Source: Gnetum montanum (lineage: Eukaryota; Streptophyta; Gnetopsida; Gnetales; Gnetaceae). Taken from it: 64,000 bases of DNA. Positions 1 to 10,449 of this stretch are shown here, piece by piece. The stretch lies in NCBI GenBank assembly GCA_015680685.1, contig MNCI01029448.1, forward strand, positions 295,500 to 359,499, read 5' to 3'. Position 1 is the first letter of the stretch. Every line of letters begins with the position of its first letter. A program made the position numbers and the translations under genes. The notes under the pieces are model-generated. The model was not told the origin of the DNA. It did not search any database and saw only the letters and a list, made by a program, of their open reading frames with translations.

Positions 1-2
1 AT

Positions 3-89
3 AATGAAGCATTCAAATTTGCTGATATGAATGGGAACAAGTTTGCTAATCCTACAAATCACTTGTACCTGAAACGGTACTATGTCTAA
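3..89 (+). CDS. Integrase C-terminal end of upstream element X (partial)
   Basis: The first 29 codons read as the extreme C-terminus of a gypsy integrase, ending in NHLYLKRYYV and a TAA. They match the end of the integrase of element B (NHLYLKLFYI) and, less completely, that of A at 35130-35200. The rest of the polyprotein lies left of the window. It is followed directly by the same 38-bp repeats and 3' region that follow the integrase of A. X is therefore another copy of the A family, and its 3' LTR serves as the 5' LTR of A. Confidence 0.75.
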   Translation, partial: NEAFKFADMNGNKFANPTNHLYLKRYYV

Positions 90-101
90 TAAACTTGAGG
101 T

Positions 102-295
102 ACGTCAAAGTCCTGGAATCATGACTTAAAACTAATACCACAGAAAATTCTTAGCATCATGACTTAAAACTAATACCATAGAAAAGTCCTGACATCATGA
201 CTTAAAATTGATACCATAGAAAAGTCTTGGCATCATGACTTAAAAATGATACCATATAAAAGTCTTGGAGTGATGACAATAAATCGACACCATAG
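102..295 (+). repeat. 38-bp tandem repeat after integrase (X)
   Basis: About five copies of a 38-bp unit whose core is CATGACTTAAAACTAATACC. The core recurs at 120, 158, 196, 234 and 272, exactly 38 bases apart. Copies differ mainly by transitions. The same array follows the integrase of A at 35205-35480. Confidence 0.9.
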
Positions 296-1663
296 AGCTC
301 TATTCAGTATGAAACTAAACTACCATATCTATCCACCATGACATTAAACTAGCATCTAGAGTGCACTAAGACTATAAATTGGTTTACCTCTTCAGAGTCT
401 GCTATGACTATAAACTAGCAATGCTTCATCTGTTATGAAGCTAAACTAGCACAGTCCAAAGGGTTATGATGTAAAAATAATCCACAATAGTCTACTAAGA
501 CTATACACTAGCAACATCATCGATGATCTGGAAAAATTTGAAAAGATATGTTGCTGCAATTGCCTATTCATGGTCCACAAAGACTTGTTGCACATGAACA
601 CTAATGAAGCTGATGTTGGTCATAAGTATGTTTACTTTGAAAATTACACATGGTGAATCCATCTCCTAGTTAAAGTGCTTAGTTAACTGATTCATTTGTG
701 TTTTTTTTGTCCTCTTGGAGTTGTGTTTGCAGGATGACACTCCTAAGGTGCTCGTAGATAGACGCAGTTCATCGTGACGACAAGGTATCACATTCTTCCT
801 GATGCACATAACTGGGTTAATCAATCCATTCATAAGTACATTCCCAACTCCTGCTACATCCCTTATTTCCCCATCATGTCCCAATTATCCTATTCAATTA
901 CACCCCTAGATACATTCCGCTCAATTCAAAACTCTTGATACATTGTTACACACTATGACTCTCTAAGCAGTTGTGGCGCAAAACACACATAATACATAAT
1001 GCAAAAATGCAAGTGCTCAAACACGAGCACGACACAAAAAGCAAGCTCTTTCAAAAGATTGAGAAAATAAAAATAAAAGAAAAGGAAAAGACAAAAGAAA
1101 ACAAAAACAAAGGAAAAGAAGAAACAGAAAAAGAAAAAGAACAAAATGCATGGAAAACGTCTTCATGACTCCATTGACATCATAAAAAAAATACTATTGG
1201 TATTCTCATACAAGCCCTAGGAGAGAAGGAAATTGTCTTGGAAAATAGTTACACTCATATCTCAAAGAGACCATGTTGTGCATCATCGTGTGGCTTTGGT
1301 TGTTTACAACGGGCCTCGTAATCACCCCATAGGAGTCTCGTTTCTCCAAAGAACGCACCTTCTATGTCTTGGCTCTGAGTCTACTGAACATTGGCTATTG
1401 ACAAGGACAAAGGATGTAGCTCATTTACATGAGAGAACTTGCTCTTCCACAATCCCGGTAGTAATCATAGTCCTTAACCTCATGGCTTCCTTGGTTACAA
1501 CCGATTCCATTGCATCTTGAACCACATTCCCTCAATCCCATGTACTTTTGAAAATGGTGCGATGACATCTGGCCTAGGGCCAATGGATAATGTTTGGTAT
1601 CTGGTTGTTCATGATGTTTTGCACCTCTTTGTCGATGCCTCTTGGGCAGATTCCTCTAGATGT
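296..1663 (+). other. 3' untranslated region of element X
   Basis: This is non-coding 3' internal sequence between integrase and the polypurine tract. It aligns throughout with 35481-36870 of A. It holds further degenerate TTAAACTA-type repeats to about 520 and a purine-rich, A-rich stretch at about 1040-1145. A block at about 1330-1400 is also recognisable in element B (minus strand, near 5380-5470). A 95-codon open frame at 1233-1520 is listed separately. Confidence 0.6.
1233..1520 (+). other. Small open frame kept in X and A, of doubtful coding status
   Basis: This 95-codon frame contains RDHVVHH, SESTEHWLLTRTKDVAHLHE and TLISQ-type segments. An open frame in the same place in A (36464-36727) keeps most of these residues. 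The matching DNA in B contains a one-base offset and does not stay open. The region may simply be conserved 3' untranslated DNA. I recognise no domain and would not call it a gene without further evidence. Confidence 0.2.
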
Positions 1664-1680
1664 AAACAAAGAGGGGCCAA
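1664..1680 (+). other. Polypurine tract before LTR (X/A)
   Basis: A purine-rich stretch containing AAAGAGGGGCCAA ends immediately before the TGAAAACACC that opens the LTR. The same sequence stands before the 3' LTR of B (5137-5153, minus strand), and a mutated form stands before that of A (36871-36887). It is the plus-strand priming site. Finding it left of the 5' LTR of A shows that a second copy once lay to the left. Confidence 0.8.
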
Positions 1681-3173
1681 TGAAAACACCACTAATTTTA
1701 GCCTAACACTTTGAAACAAGAATGACTCGAGCCCTTTTGAGCTTTTGGGAGGCAAAATTTGGCTAAGGCATGGAAACCACGCTAAGCTAAATCAAGCCAG
1801 CTTGCTCACCCCATCAAGTTGGAAGCTTGCCTGCAGTGTGACCTACTCAAAGTAGTTCCAAACAAGTCATATCCAGGCTCAAATTCTAGATTTTAGATCA
1901 TTCTCAGGATTAACTATAGCCAGATAGTAGTTGCACTCAAGAATCAAGCTTCAAAATCACAATTCCTAACAAGATACATCACTTTTGATTCATGTCACAC
2001 TATTGTCACGCTGTAGTGTGACCTACCATAAATAGCTTGAAATAAGGCACTTTCAGATCATTCATCAATCATAGTAAGGAAATCCTTGCACTTCAAGAAT
2101 TAGGCTTTAAAATTACAAAATTTGATGAAAAATTGCAAGTTTTTGTCCACTCACACTGAGGTCATGTTGTAACGTGAGTGTAGCATGAGTGTCGTGTGTG
2201 CATGCTCAAGTCACACTGAGAAAAAATCAACTCACGCTGGAAGTTCTTATCAAGCGGACATGCCTCAAAAGCCACGAAACCACCCTAATCAACATCCTGC
2301 AGTGGTCAAAGCAGTCAAATCAAAGATCCATAAGTTTCAAGTGAGCCAGGGTTAATTTCTCTTGTATTATATTTTAAATATTCATTTGTGGGCTTGTCGA
2401 GCCCTTATGTTCTAAATTGTATGTGCTTCCATGGGCTTGAGTAAGCCACACGTTGTAAGATACTATGAACTTGGTCAAGAATGTAGCTTGCCCACACATG
2501 TCCAACTCACATACAACTATCTATAGGACACGTGTCACTTGATCCACTTTCCCCTCATCTCCCAGCCATTGATTCCATTCTTGAATTCCATGCTTGAGCC
2601 TGACCCAATCCTATAAATACCTTATTAATTCACATAAAGGGGGTTGGAAATTTTTGAGTAAAACGGCTTAGGAAACTCAGACCAGCAATCCTTGGGCACT
2701 CAGCACACTCTGACTGATAGCATCCAAGCACTTCTAAAACACATCACATCACATCGCCCCGGGGCTTGGCGCTTGACTTGCCAGCCACACGTGTAGCTAC
2801 GCTTTGACTGGTGCACATCTTTTCTAAGCAATACAATACAGTTTTCTTTTCCATCCATTATTCTATTTGCTCTATTTTACATTCAGTTTATGTTCTGTTT
2901 ACATTTTGTTTATGATACCTACATACATTTCTGTTTACATTTCATGTGCACTATTTACATTTTAAAGCTTCAGTTATGATATTCCTAGCGCAAGCCGTAG
3001 TTTACACTTGGGGAAGTCCTAGGTTGATTTGCATGTAGAACATCTAAGGTACTTCACCTTCATTTAGTTTTCTAGCTTACCCTTGGGCAAAGGCAAGGTC
3101 AACTATGTCTACTAGACAATCTTTTGGTGTTTGCTTTTCTTCCAGCCTCACATCGATGATTTAGGTTAGTATA
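1681..3173 (+). repeat. LTR shared by X (3') and A (5')
   Basis: The LTR opens with TGAAAACACCAC and ends with ...GGTTAGTATA, where the 3' LTR of A ends ...GTACA. It aligns over its length with 36888-38392. It carries a TATA box at 2612-2619. Motifs around GTCACGCTGTAGTGTGAC near 2010 are an A-family signature that recurs in the 5' leader and in intron 1 of the antisense gene of A. Confidence 0.85.
2612..2619 (+). promoter_or_regulatory. TATA box of A-family LTR
   Basis: TATAAATA lies about 560 bases before the LTR end. The spacing matches the TATAAAA in the LTR of C (about 580 bases before its end) and the reverse-strand TATAAAT of D. It is the likely core promoter of the genomic transcript. 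Confidence 0.55.
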
Positions 3174-3178
3174 GTAAA

Positions 3179-3196
3179 TTAGCACTAGAAGGAGGG
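3179..3196 (+). other. Primer binding site of A, mutated
   Basis: TTAGCACTAGAAGGAGGG lies six bases after the LTR. It corresponds to TTGGTGCTAGAAGGAGGG in B with changed bases in the TGG that pairs with the tRNA CCA end. I could not assign the tRNA. Confidence 0.6.
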
Positions 3197-3424
3197 TACG
3201 ACTTGCTTGTTATCTGTTAAAACATCGATCACACTACAAAACTTATTCATCTTATCCCTGTGAGTCTCCCTGTCATAGTTGTCATGCTACAGTGGTCATG
3301 GTGCAGTTGTCATGTTGTGTTGTCACAGTGTAGTTGTCACGGTGTCTTGCAGTTGTCATGCTGTAGTTGTCATGCTGCATTTGCTTGCATTTAGCCTATC
3401 TAGCTCAGTTTACTCACATTCATT
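3197..3424 (+). promoter_or_regulatory. 5' leader of A with GTCATGCTG-type repeats
   Basis: About eight short, imperfect repeats of the form GTCATGCTGYAGTT are packed at 3275-3390. Equivalent leaders in B and C carry GCGTA-based repeats instead. The same A-type motif fills the LTR and the first intron of the antisense gene of A, so it looks like a family-specific motif rather than chance low complexity. Confidence 0.5.
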
Positions 3425-3939
3425 ATGGAATCTTCCCAAGCTAACCTAGTGACACTGATGACCTCTGACTTTGGAGTTGAAACCTCAAACCTCGTGACAG
3501 CTACCAAGTCCATAACTATCATTGAACAGATAAACTCCCAAGGCCCTACACACTAGTCACTTAGGTTATAGGGAAGAGACCCTACCTATGCAACTCTTAC
3601 ACCTAGTCACTCAAGCTACAGGGAAGAGACCCTACCTATGAAACTCTTACACCCGAACAGTATAACTTCATTTGTGTCAAGATACAGGCCAACTTACCCA
3701 TCAATCATGTAGAGAGGGAAGCAAAGCAAGATTATAAACTTATCCACAAAGGAGGTCATGAGTTCATCCCTTCAATGTTTGATATAATCCCACTATCTAA
3801 AAATCATCATAAACTCATATCCCAGCTTCTCATGGCAAGAAGCTAAGCCTTACTAACACCTCCAATAGAGCCTCAGGGTGGGGATGAGGAAGACGATTTT
3901 TTAGCCCAATCTGAACATGGGGATTCGTACCATACTATT
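3425..3939 (+). pseudogene. gag of element A, N-terminal part, interrupted by B
   Basis: A start codon opens MESSQANL and the frame then holds stops. A 50-bp tandem duplication at about 3552-3651 (GGGAAGAGAC at 3571 and 3621) shifts the frame. After it the sequence resembles the gag of C and B: a region like EQYNFICVKIQANLPINH, then GGHEF. The frame stops at the insertion point of B, after a segment like HGDSYHT, and continues at 22211. This is the gag matrix-side region that precedes the capsid domain. It is not functional. Confidence 0.75.
3935..3939 (+). repeat. Target site duplication of element B, left
   Basis: CTATT here is repeated at 22206-22210, exactly flanking the TG...CA ends of B. 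Removing B and one copy restores continuous homology of gag A to the gag of C. Confidence 0.95.
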
Positions 3940-5136
3940 TGTACCACCTGAAATCATCGGTCTCCAGCTGGAAGGAAAATAGAGACCGTGGGATCGCAGG
4001 ATGAGAATAGAAGACCTTGCCTTCACCTGAGGGTGAGCTGGAATGCACGAAGGTAGAGCACCTTGGTGGTCCACATGTGGATCAGACAAGGATTTCCCCG
4101 CACGTACGCAAAGTGCTATACGCTGGGTTATGCGTAAACGATGTAGCGAGCGTAAAAAAAGCATAAACGGGGTAAAACAAATGTGAACAGAGCGTAAGCA
4201 TAAACGGGCATGAACAGAATGCATGGGCCAAGTTGACGTAAAACTGTAAAATGTAAACAATGGTATTACAGAGTCAAAGTATAATGCATCGGTCTAACGT
4301 AGTCGTGAGGGAACACAAGGCGGACGAAAAGCCCCGACGTATGCAGGAATGACTCGGCTGGTTCGCAAGACAAGCGGAGTGTAGAGACTGTGTGTACGGC
4401 GTACATGGCTCTCCAGTGTAAGAGTGTTTCAACTCTTGTGCGCAGCGTAAATGTTCTCTGGTATGCTCCGAGATTTTGCCAACCTCTCTGTGAAGTGGGA
4501 AATCGGGGTTTATATATAGGTTGTTACGCTAGACTCGGGTTAGGAGACATGTGGCACGTTGACCGGGTGCACACACTTTACAAAAATACAATATATTACA
4601 TCTATCGGGCGTATACGCTGGGCGTATACACCGTGTGAGGCGGGCGTATACGCTGAATGAGGCGGGCCTGTGAACTTGGGTGATGCTGTGCTGGGCGTAT
4701 ACGCTGGTAGATGCAGGGCGTGTACGCTATGGATGCAGGGCATGTACGCTGAAGGATGTCCACTTGCTTCAATCCTTGCTCTTTGGTGTTATCTTCATGC
4801 TGTCATTGAGACTTCATCATCGGGCGTGTGCATCTGTGGCGTTGAGCGTACAGGCGAGGCATGTACACCGGGCGTGTGGGCTGGATGTCCACGCTGGACG
4901 TATACGCTGGGGCGTATACGTTGGGAGTGTTAGGCGTGCATGCAGGGCATATACGTTAGTACTGTTGGGCGTATACGCCGAGCGTATACGCTGGTACTGC
5001 ACACTTAGTGAAAATTAAGCGTTGCAATCCCCAAGGTTGCCGTATGCCACATCTCATGCAGCCGATGTTGTTCGTGGGTCCCAAGGTCCTCCTTGATGTC
5101 TGACAAATACTAAGCTCTGAATTTTGTGGTGTTTCA
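3940..5136 (-). repeat. 3' LTR of B
   Basis: It aligns with 20986-22205 and has TG...CA ends. It contains five exact copies of the palindrome GCGTATACGC between about 4600 and 5000, with many one-base variants. A TATATATAAA box reads on the minus strand near 4508-4518. In the 5' LTR the same place reads CTATAGAAA. Confidence 0.92.
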
Positions 5137-5153
5137 TTGGCCCCTCTTTGTTG
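5137..5153 (-). other. Polypurine tract of B
   Basis: On the minus strand this reads CAACAAAGAGGGGCCAA, directly before the TGAAACACC of the 3' LTR. It is the plus-strand primer site. Confidence 0.8.
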
Positions 5154-6580
5154 ATGCTTGGAGGAATCGACCCGAGAAGTGTCGACAAAGAAGCGCAAAA
5201 CACCACAAGCAACTTGATAAAGACGTTGCCCGCTACCACTCGACGAGACGTCATCGCACCGTGTTCAGTAGTACATGGGATCGGGAAAGTGACATTTGTA
5301 GCTGGTAGGAGGATAGAGATCGCGGGGATTGGTGACTGCCCAGGGAATGGTGCCGTGGATAGGGGATGCTTGGGTATGTGGCATGCTGATCCTTGCCAAT
5401 AGCCAATGTTTTAGCAGACTCGGAGTTCAAACATGCAATGCACGTCCTTTGGCGGAACAGGACCCTCGGTTAGTTTTCAAGAGAACCTGTTGACGAGGCC
5501 AAAGTCACAGGAGGATGTGTTACATTCTTTGGGAGAACAAGGCCAATGTTTAATGTTCAGGGGAACCTATTGGTGGGGAGCCAAAGCCATGCAACGGATG
5601 TTTCTTGACTATTTTGGACGTGAGTACTTGTTTTTGAGACAACTGCCTTCCCGCCTGGGGCTTGTATGGAAAGTGCCAGAGGTCTCATTTTTTTTTTGGA
5701 AATTTTGCGTTGATCTTGTACTCATGCTCAAGTGTCAGGCTATGTGTCACAACTACTGTAACGTGTCGCAATGTGCCACGGTGTGCTCGTTGTTTTGAAT
5801 ATACTGGATGTGTCAAGGGTGTGGCTGAATAAAATGCACTAGTGAAAGGATAGGGAATTTTATCGATGAACGGGGATGTACTAGTGAATGGTTTGATTTA
5901 GTCTTGCCAGGTATGCTGCGAACATTATCTCATCTTGCTGCTCGTGACGAAGTGCATCTTTGTACGAAACTTCCGGGTGTCATCCTGCAAATGTAATGCC
6001 AAGGAGACAAGAAAACCGTTAGCGAATAGACAAGCTTAGACTTACATGGCAACTGATGGAACAGAGGTGCTGAAGGATGGCAGGCTCTGCATGTAGATGA
6101 CAGTAGTGCTGATAATGGTGATTGATGGCTAGCGATGCAGTGAAGCTGATGGATGATCATGGCGGTGGATTGATGTGCCGGATATGAACTTGGCAGTTTA
6201 TAGTCTTGGCAGACTATCATGGGTTAGTTTTATGTCATAACCCATTGGACATTGCTTGTTTAGCATCGTGGCAGATGTCACATTGCCAATTTTTCAGTCT
6301 TAGCAGACTATGCAGAGGCAAGCCAGTTTATAGTCTTAGCAGACCCTGATGCTTGTGACGGTGGCAGTTTATCGTCATGCCAGACGGATGCTAGTTTATT
6401 GTCATTGCAGACACTGCGAGGTATTAGTTTTAAGTCATAATCCAGGACTATTGTGGTGTCAGTCTTAACTCGTAACCCAGGACTATTCTGTGGTATCAGT
6501 TTATTGTCATGATTCCAGGATGAGCTGTGGTATCAGTTTATAGTCGTAATTCCAGGACTTACACGTACCTGAACTTGTAC
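5154..6580 (-). other. 3' region of B: conserved untranslated DNA and 33-38-bp repeats
   Basis: From 6225 to 6570 the minus strand carries degenerate repeats of the form TCCTGGAATCATGACAATAAACTGATACCA, the B version of the array that follows integrase in X and A. The part at 5240-5470 aligns with the 3' region of X and A. A plus-strand open frame at 5433-5798 lies here, but I see no sign that it is a gene. Confidence 0.6.
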
Positions 6581-7939
6581 TCAGATGTAGAACAGTTTTA
6601 GATACAGGTGATTTGTCTGATTGGCAAGCTCATTTCCTTCCATGTCGGCGAGCTTGAATGCACCATTATCGAATGCTTTGATGACCACGTAAGGCCCTTC
6701 CCAGTTGGCTAAGAATTTGTTCGGGTGTTCCTGAATGGCTTTAAGCACAAGGTCACCTTCTTTGATAGGGCACTTGTTGATGTCATGCCGATGTCGCTGT
6801 TGTTGTTGCTTTTGATACCATTCGATTTGGTCGAGTGCGCGTACGCATTCTTCTTCCACCGAATCGAGGTCAATGATGCGTAGATTATTGTTTTGCTCAT
6901 CGTCGAGGAGTCCGGAGAGTGTGATCCTTAATGATGGTACCTGTAATTCCAGAGGTAAAACGGCTTCTGAACCGTAAACGAGACTATATGGTGTTTTACC
7001 TGTTGATGTTCGGTGTGTAGTGCGGTATGCCCATAATGCGTAGATTAATTGCTTGTGCCATTTCCTTTTGCTCTGGGTTAGCATTTTCTTAAGTATTGTA
7101 ATGATCGTCTTATTTGTTGCTTCTGCTTGCCCATTGCTCTGAGGGTAATAAGGGGAGGAAAATGAGTGTTTGATCCCTAGACTGTCACAAAAAGTTTGGG
7201 TTTCGGCACTGCTGAACTGTGGCCCGTTATCAGTGATAATTGTCAAAGGGATGCCAAAACGGGTTACAATGTTTTCTAGGATGAAATTACACACGTGTTT
7301 AGATGTGGTTTTTCGAAGGGGAGCTGCTTCTACCCACTTCGTAAAGTATTCTGTCGCGGTTATAATGAAACTATGCCCTGCAGAAGATGAGGGTGTTATT
7401 GGGCCGATAAGGTCCAATCCCCACTTTTGGAAAGGCCATGTTATTTGCGCTGTGTGCAATTCGTTTGGTGGTACATGTATTAAGTTACCATGTTTTTGAC
7501 AAATGTTATAGGTTTTGACTTTGGAGAGGTAGTCGTGTTCCATGTGTGGCCAATAGTAGCCTAAACGTCATATTTTTGTTGCCATGGCTTTTGGCGCTAT
7601 GTGTCCTCCACATAGTCCCTCATGTACCTGATCAACAATTGTTTGGGCATCAGTACTACTGACGCATGTTAGCAATATGCCTTCGTAGGATCGATGACAT
7701 AGTGTGTCCCCTACAAGGGTGTATTGTCTAGAACATTTTCGTACGGCATCCTTTTGCGCATTCGTTAGATGTCATGGTGCTTCACCGCGTAGAAGGTATT
7801 CTTTTATGTCATCGTACCATTCTATCGCGTGTGTTGTACTATCAGATGCAATCAGGAACGTGTTAAGGGTGTCAGTGATTGGTTCAACGCAACTGGTTAT
7901 GGAGCTTGGCAACATGTGAAACATGTCAGGTGAGATATT
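6581..7939 (-). pseudogene. Integrase of element B
   Basis: The DDE recombinase inserts the cDNA into chromosomes. In reading order the region holds a zinc-binding His/Cys segment ending in CNICQKHGN (about 7700-7480) and the catalytic core, with Asp in WGLDLIGPI, Asp in TDNGPQFSS and Glu in SNGQAEATNK. A GPY-type C-terminal module (WEGPYVVIKAF) follows, and the frame ends in NHLYLKLFYI. The last 320 codons (7543-6581) are open and keep all three catalytic residues. The N-terminal part is broken by stops near 7570-7930, and one zinc-ligand Cys appears changed to Tyr (KTYNICQ). The order integrase after a second RNase H is typical of the Tat clade. Confidence 0.88.
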
Positions 7940-8838
7940 TCATGCTAAGGTTGCTAACGCATCCGCAATAGTATTGTTGTTTCTGGAAACGTTTTGCACC
8001 TCCATACTTTCGAAGTGCCCTATTAAGTGTTTCGTCAAATCGCAGTATGGTTGTAAATGTTGAGCTTTACATGTGTAGACATCTGTGACTTGGTTTAGGT
8101 CTAGTTGTGAATCCCCTCTGACTACAAGCTGTGTGATGTCTGAAGCCAGTGCGGCCGCAAGGCCTCTAAGGAGACCTTCGTACTTTGCTATGTTATTTGT
8201 ACAATCAAAGTTGAAGCGGTAGGCAAAGGGTCGGATCTCCCTGGAGGGATAGGTGATGACCACGGCTGCACTTCCTCCTCGAGAGGTGGAGGCTCCATCA
8301 AAGTTTAGAATGGCATCATAATCTTGGGGCACTATGTCTATGGTATTTATGTTCTCATCTGGGAATTCTAGGTCTATCGTTGCTTGATCACGCGTTGGTG
8401 ACATGGCCATTTGATCTGCTATGGCTTGACCCTTGACTGATGATTGTGCTACGTAGTATAGGTCAAACTCAACTATCATGGCTTTCCACTGGGCTATTCG
8501 ACTCATTTCGTAAATGTTCCCTGTTATAGCTCTTAGTACATTGTCCTTACAGATTATGTAGACTTACGGAAGAGGTAATGTCGCCATTTTCTTAGAGAAA
8601 AGACTAAAGCTAAACATGACTTCTCCACGTCGTTGTAATTCTTTTCGTGGGCAACTAAGGCATGGCTCAAGTAGTATACGGGGACTTTGGTTCTGTCATC
8701 TTGTTTTTGGAAAAGCATAGACGCGATGGACAATTCCGAAGTCGCGAGGTAGATGTAAAACGGTTTGTTGTTTTGGGGCGGGTAAACCGTAGGCAGTCGG
8801 GCAAGTGCTATTTTGATGTTTTCGAATGCTTCCTAACA
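7940..8838 (-). pseudogene. Degenerate RNase H plus archaeal-type RNase H of element B
   Basis: The first RNase H (about 8838-8507) is interrupted and lacks a recognisable acidic core. The second (8506-7940, open) keeps the archaeal/RVT_3-type catalytic residues: Asp in LNFDGAST, Glu in KYEGLLRGL, Asp in VVRGDSQLDL and Asp in NTIADALATLA. It would degrade the RNA strand during reverse transcription. A duplicated RNase H of this kind is known from Tat-lineage plant elements, where the first copy has lost activity. Confidence 0.85.
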
Positions 8839-10064
8839 CTACAAAGTCCATTCAAAATGGACATTTTTACGTAACAGGTGGTTCATAGGTTTTAGTTTGT
8901 CCGTTAATTTCTCTACGAAGCGCCTGATGAATTGTAGTCTACCTTGCAGACCTCGGAGTTCGGTAAGGTTACTCGGGGGTTTCAGATTTGTTATGGCTTT
9001 AACCTTATTGGGGTCTACTCGTATCCCTGCTTCGGAGGCTATGAATCTGAGCATTTTTCCTGTTTTGACGCCAAAGACACACTTTTTTGGATTAAGTCTT
9101 AGTTCGTACTTTAAACAACGCTTTAAGACTAAGTCGAGGTCTTGTACATGTTGTTCAGTCGTTTTTGACTTAACCACGATGTCATCCACATAATCATTGA
9201 GTGACCATAGCATATAATCACTAAAGATAAACGTCATGGCTCTTTGATATGTGGCCCCTGCGTTCTTGAGACCGAAGGGCATCATGGTGTAACAAAAAGT
9301 TCCCCATGGGGTCATGAAGGTGGTTCGAAGTTGATGTTCCGGGTTGATGCGTATTTGGTTGTATCCCGAAAAGCCATCCATAAAAGATAGCAAGGCATGT
9401 CCGGCAGTCGAGTCAACGAGTTGATCGATGCTGGGTAGGGGAAAGTCATCTTTTATGGTTGCTACATTTAAATCTCGGAAGTCGATGCATAAGCGAATGC
9501 TTCTGTTTTTCTTCAGGACTATGACCATGTTTGACACCCACTCGGCGTAATCAACGGCTCGAATGAAACCGGCTTGGTAAAGCTTGGTGATCTCATTGCG
9601 AACTACCAATGCCACCTCAGGTCTAACTCTTCCTGCCTTTTGTTTTACTGGTCTTAGCTTGGGGTCGAGAATAATATTGTGTTGGACAATTCTAGGATCT
9701 AGCCCGAGCATGTCCGTATAGGATCAAGCGAATGCTTTCATGTTTTTCCTAAGTATGTTCTCAATGTCTTTCGCTAGTTGTGGTTGTAGTAATGTGCTTA
9801 ATTTTAATACTTTGATTTCCCCATCAGGCATGGTAATGGGGGTTTCAACTAACGGGTCTTCGGTGATGTTTTTAGCCTCTATGTCAAGGAATTTCATCAT
9901 ACCTTCATAATCGTCTGTGGCTTGCTGTGTTGAGGCTATGACCATGTCATCCGTTGGTGAACCTAAGTTCATGCAGTTTACGTTAATGTTCTGCGTGATG
10001 TGGCCGTATGGTCCATCGATGATCAACGGTGCAGTTAAATGCGGACAGTCCATTGAGCTTGCTC
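8839..10064 (-). pseudogene. Reverse transcriptase of element B
   Basis: The frame begins after a splice-acceptor-like site and reads ASSMDCPHLT, a spacer with DIEAKNITEDP, then the RT domain. RT motifs include RLCIDFRDLN, DGFSGYNQI, FMTPWGTFCYTMMPFGLKNAGATYQRAM and the catalytic LNDYVDDIVVKSK. One in-frame stop at about 9725 replaces Trp in the segment AFAWSYTDMPGL of the related copies. Otherwise about 410 codons are readable. The product would copy element RNA into cDNA. The fragment ends near 8839 where the RNase H part becomes disrupted. Confidence 0.92.
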
Positions 10065-10071
10065 CTGCCAA
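10065..10071 (-). other. Putative 3' splice site before pol of B
   Basis: The minus strand reads TTGGCAG, with AG at 10066-10065, just before the first homologous codons of pol. The same heptamer precedes pol in A (AG 31741-31742), and TATTGGCAG precedes it in C (AG 62050-62051). I could not identify the donor. Confidence 0.5.
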
Positions 10072-10441
10072 TAAATGGAGAGCTATGTGAGCAATGGGGG
10101 AGGATCGTTCTGTGTATTTTAGTAATTTTTAAACTATGTGTACGTGTATGATGGTGGATTATCGTCACACCGGGACGCATGGCAGTTTAAGGCCATACCG
10201 GGCCATCCTCGGATGGGAAAATGGCAGTTTAAGGCCGTACAGGGCCATAATGGTGGTTTAAACCAGCGTAAATGTGTAAAATGGGGTCCATGGAGAAACC
10301 AGGATGCAATAATCTTTGTTTTTAATTAATTTTTATCACTTTTGGGCAAATTTTGGCAAAAATATAAGCAAAAAGGCAAAAAAGACAAAAAAAAATGGAG
10401 CAACGGCGACGTCAGTGTCAGCGTCAACGTCATCGGAGCGC
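10072..10441 (+). promoter_or_regulatory. Spacer between antisense gene promoter and pol of B
   Basis: This holds three or four repeats containing CAGTTTAAGGCC at 10180-10260 (minus strand GGCCTTAAACTG), then AT-rich DNA, then a GC-rich stretch with GTCAGCGTCAACGTCATCGG just before the TATA box of the antisense gene. Matching repeats lie in C at about 61830-61950 and in A at about 31560-31640. Confidence 0.5.
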
Positions 10442-10449
10442 TATATAAA
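10442..10449 (+). promoter_or_regulatory. TATA box of antisense gene in B
   Basis: TATATAAA is followed by GGG(A/T)...GGGGTCCATTT, and the arrangement is repeated in C on the other strand (61655-61648). It lies about 260 bases before the first ATG. Conservation in two copies supports an autonomous promoter reading against the element. Confidence 0.65.

Noticed and set aside
1040-1145. A-rich purine tract as a polypurine primer site
   Set aside because: The true polypurine tract is next to the LTR (1664-1680). This stretch is 500 bases away and varies in length between X and A.
4540-5018. Overlapping short frames on both strands in the LTR of B
   Set aside because: They arise from the GCGTATACGC-rich LTR, which reads as repeated AYTP/VYA residues on both strands. 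They are not conserved as frames between the two LTRs.
5433-5798. Plus-strand 121-codon frame in the 3' region of B
   Set aside because: It is antisense to untranslated DNA that is homologous to non-coding DNA in A, and no counterpart frame exists there.
7170-7499. Plus-strand frame opposite integrase
   Set aside because: It is a shadow of the integrase reading frame on the other strand. A similar shadow appears opposite the integrase of A.
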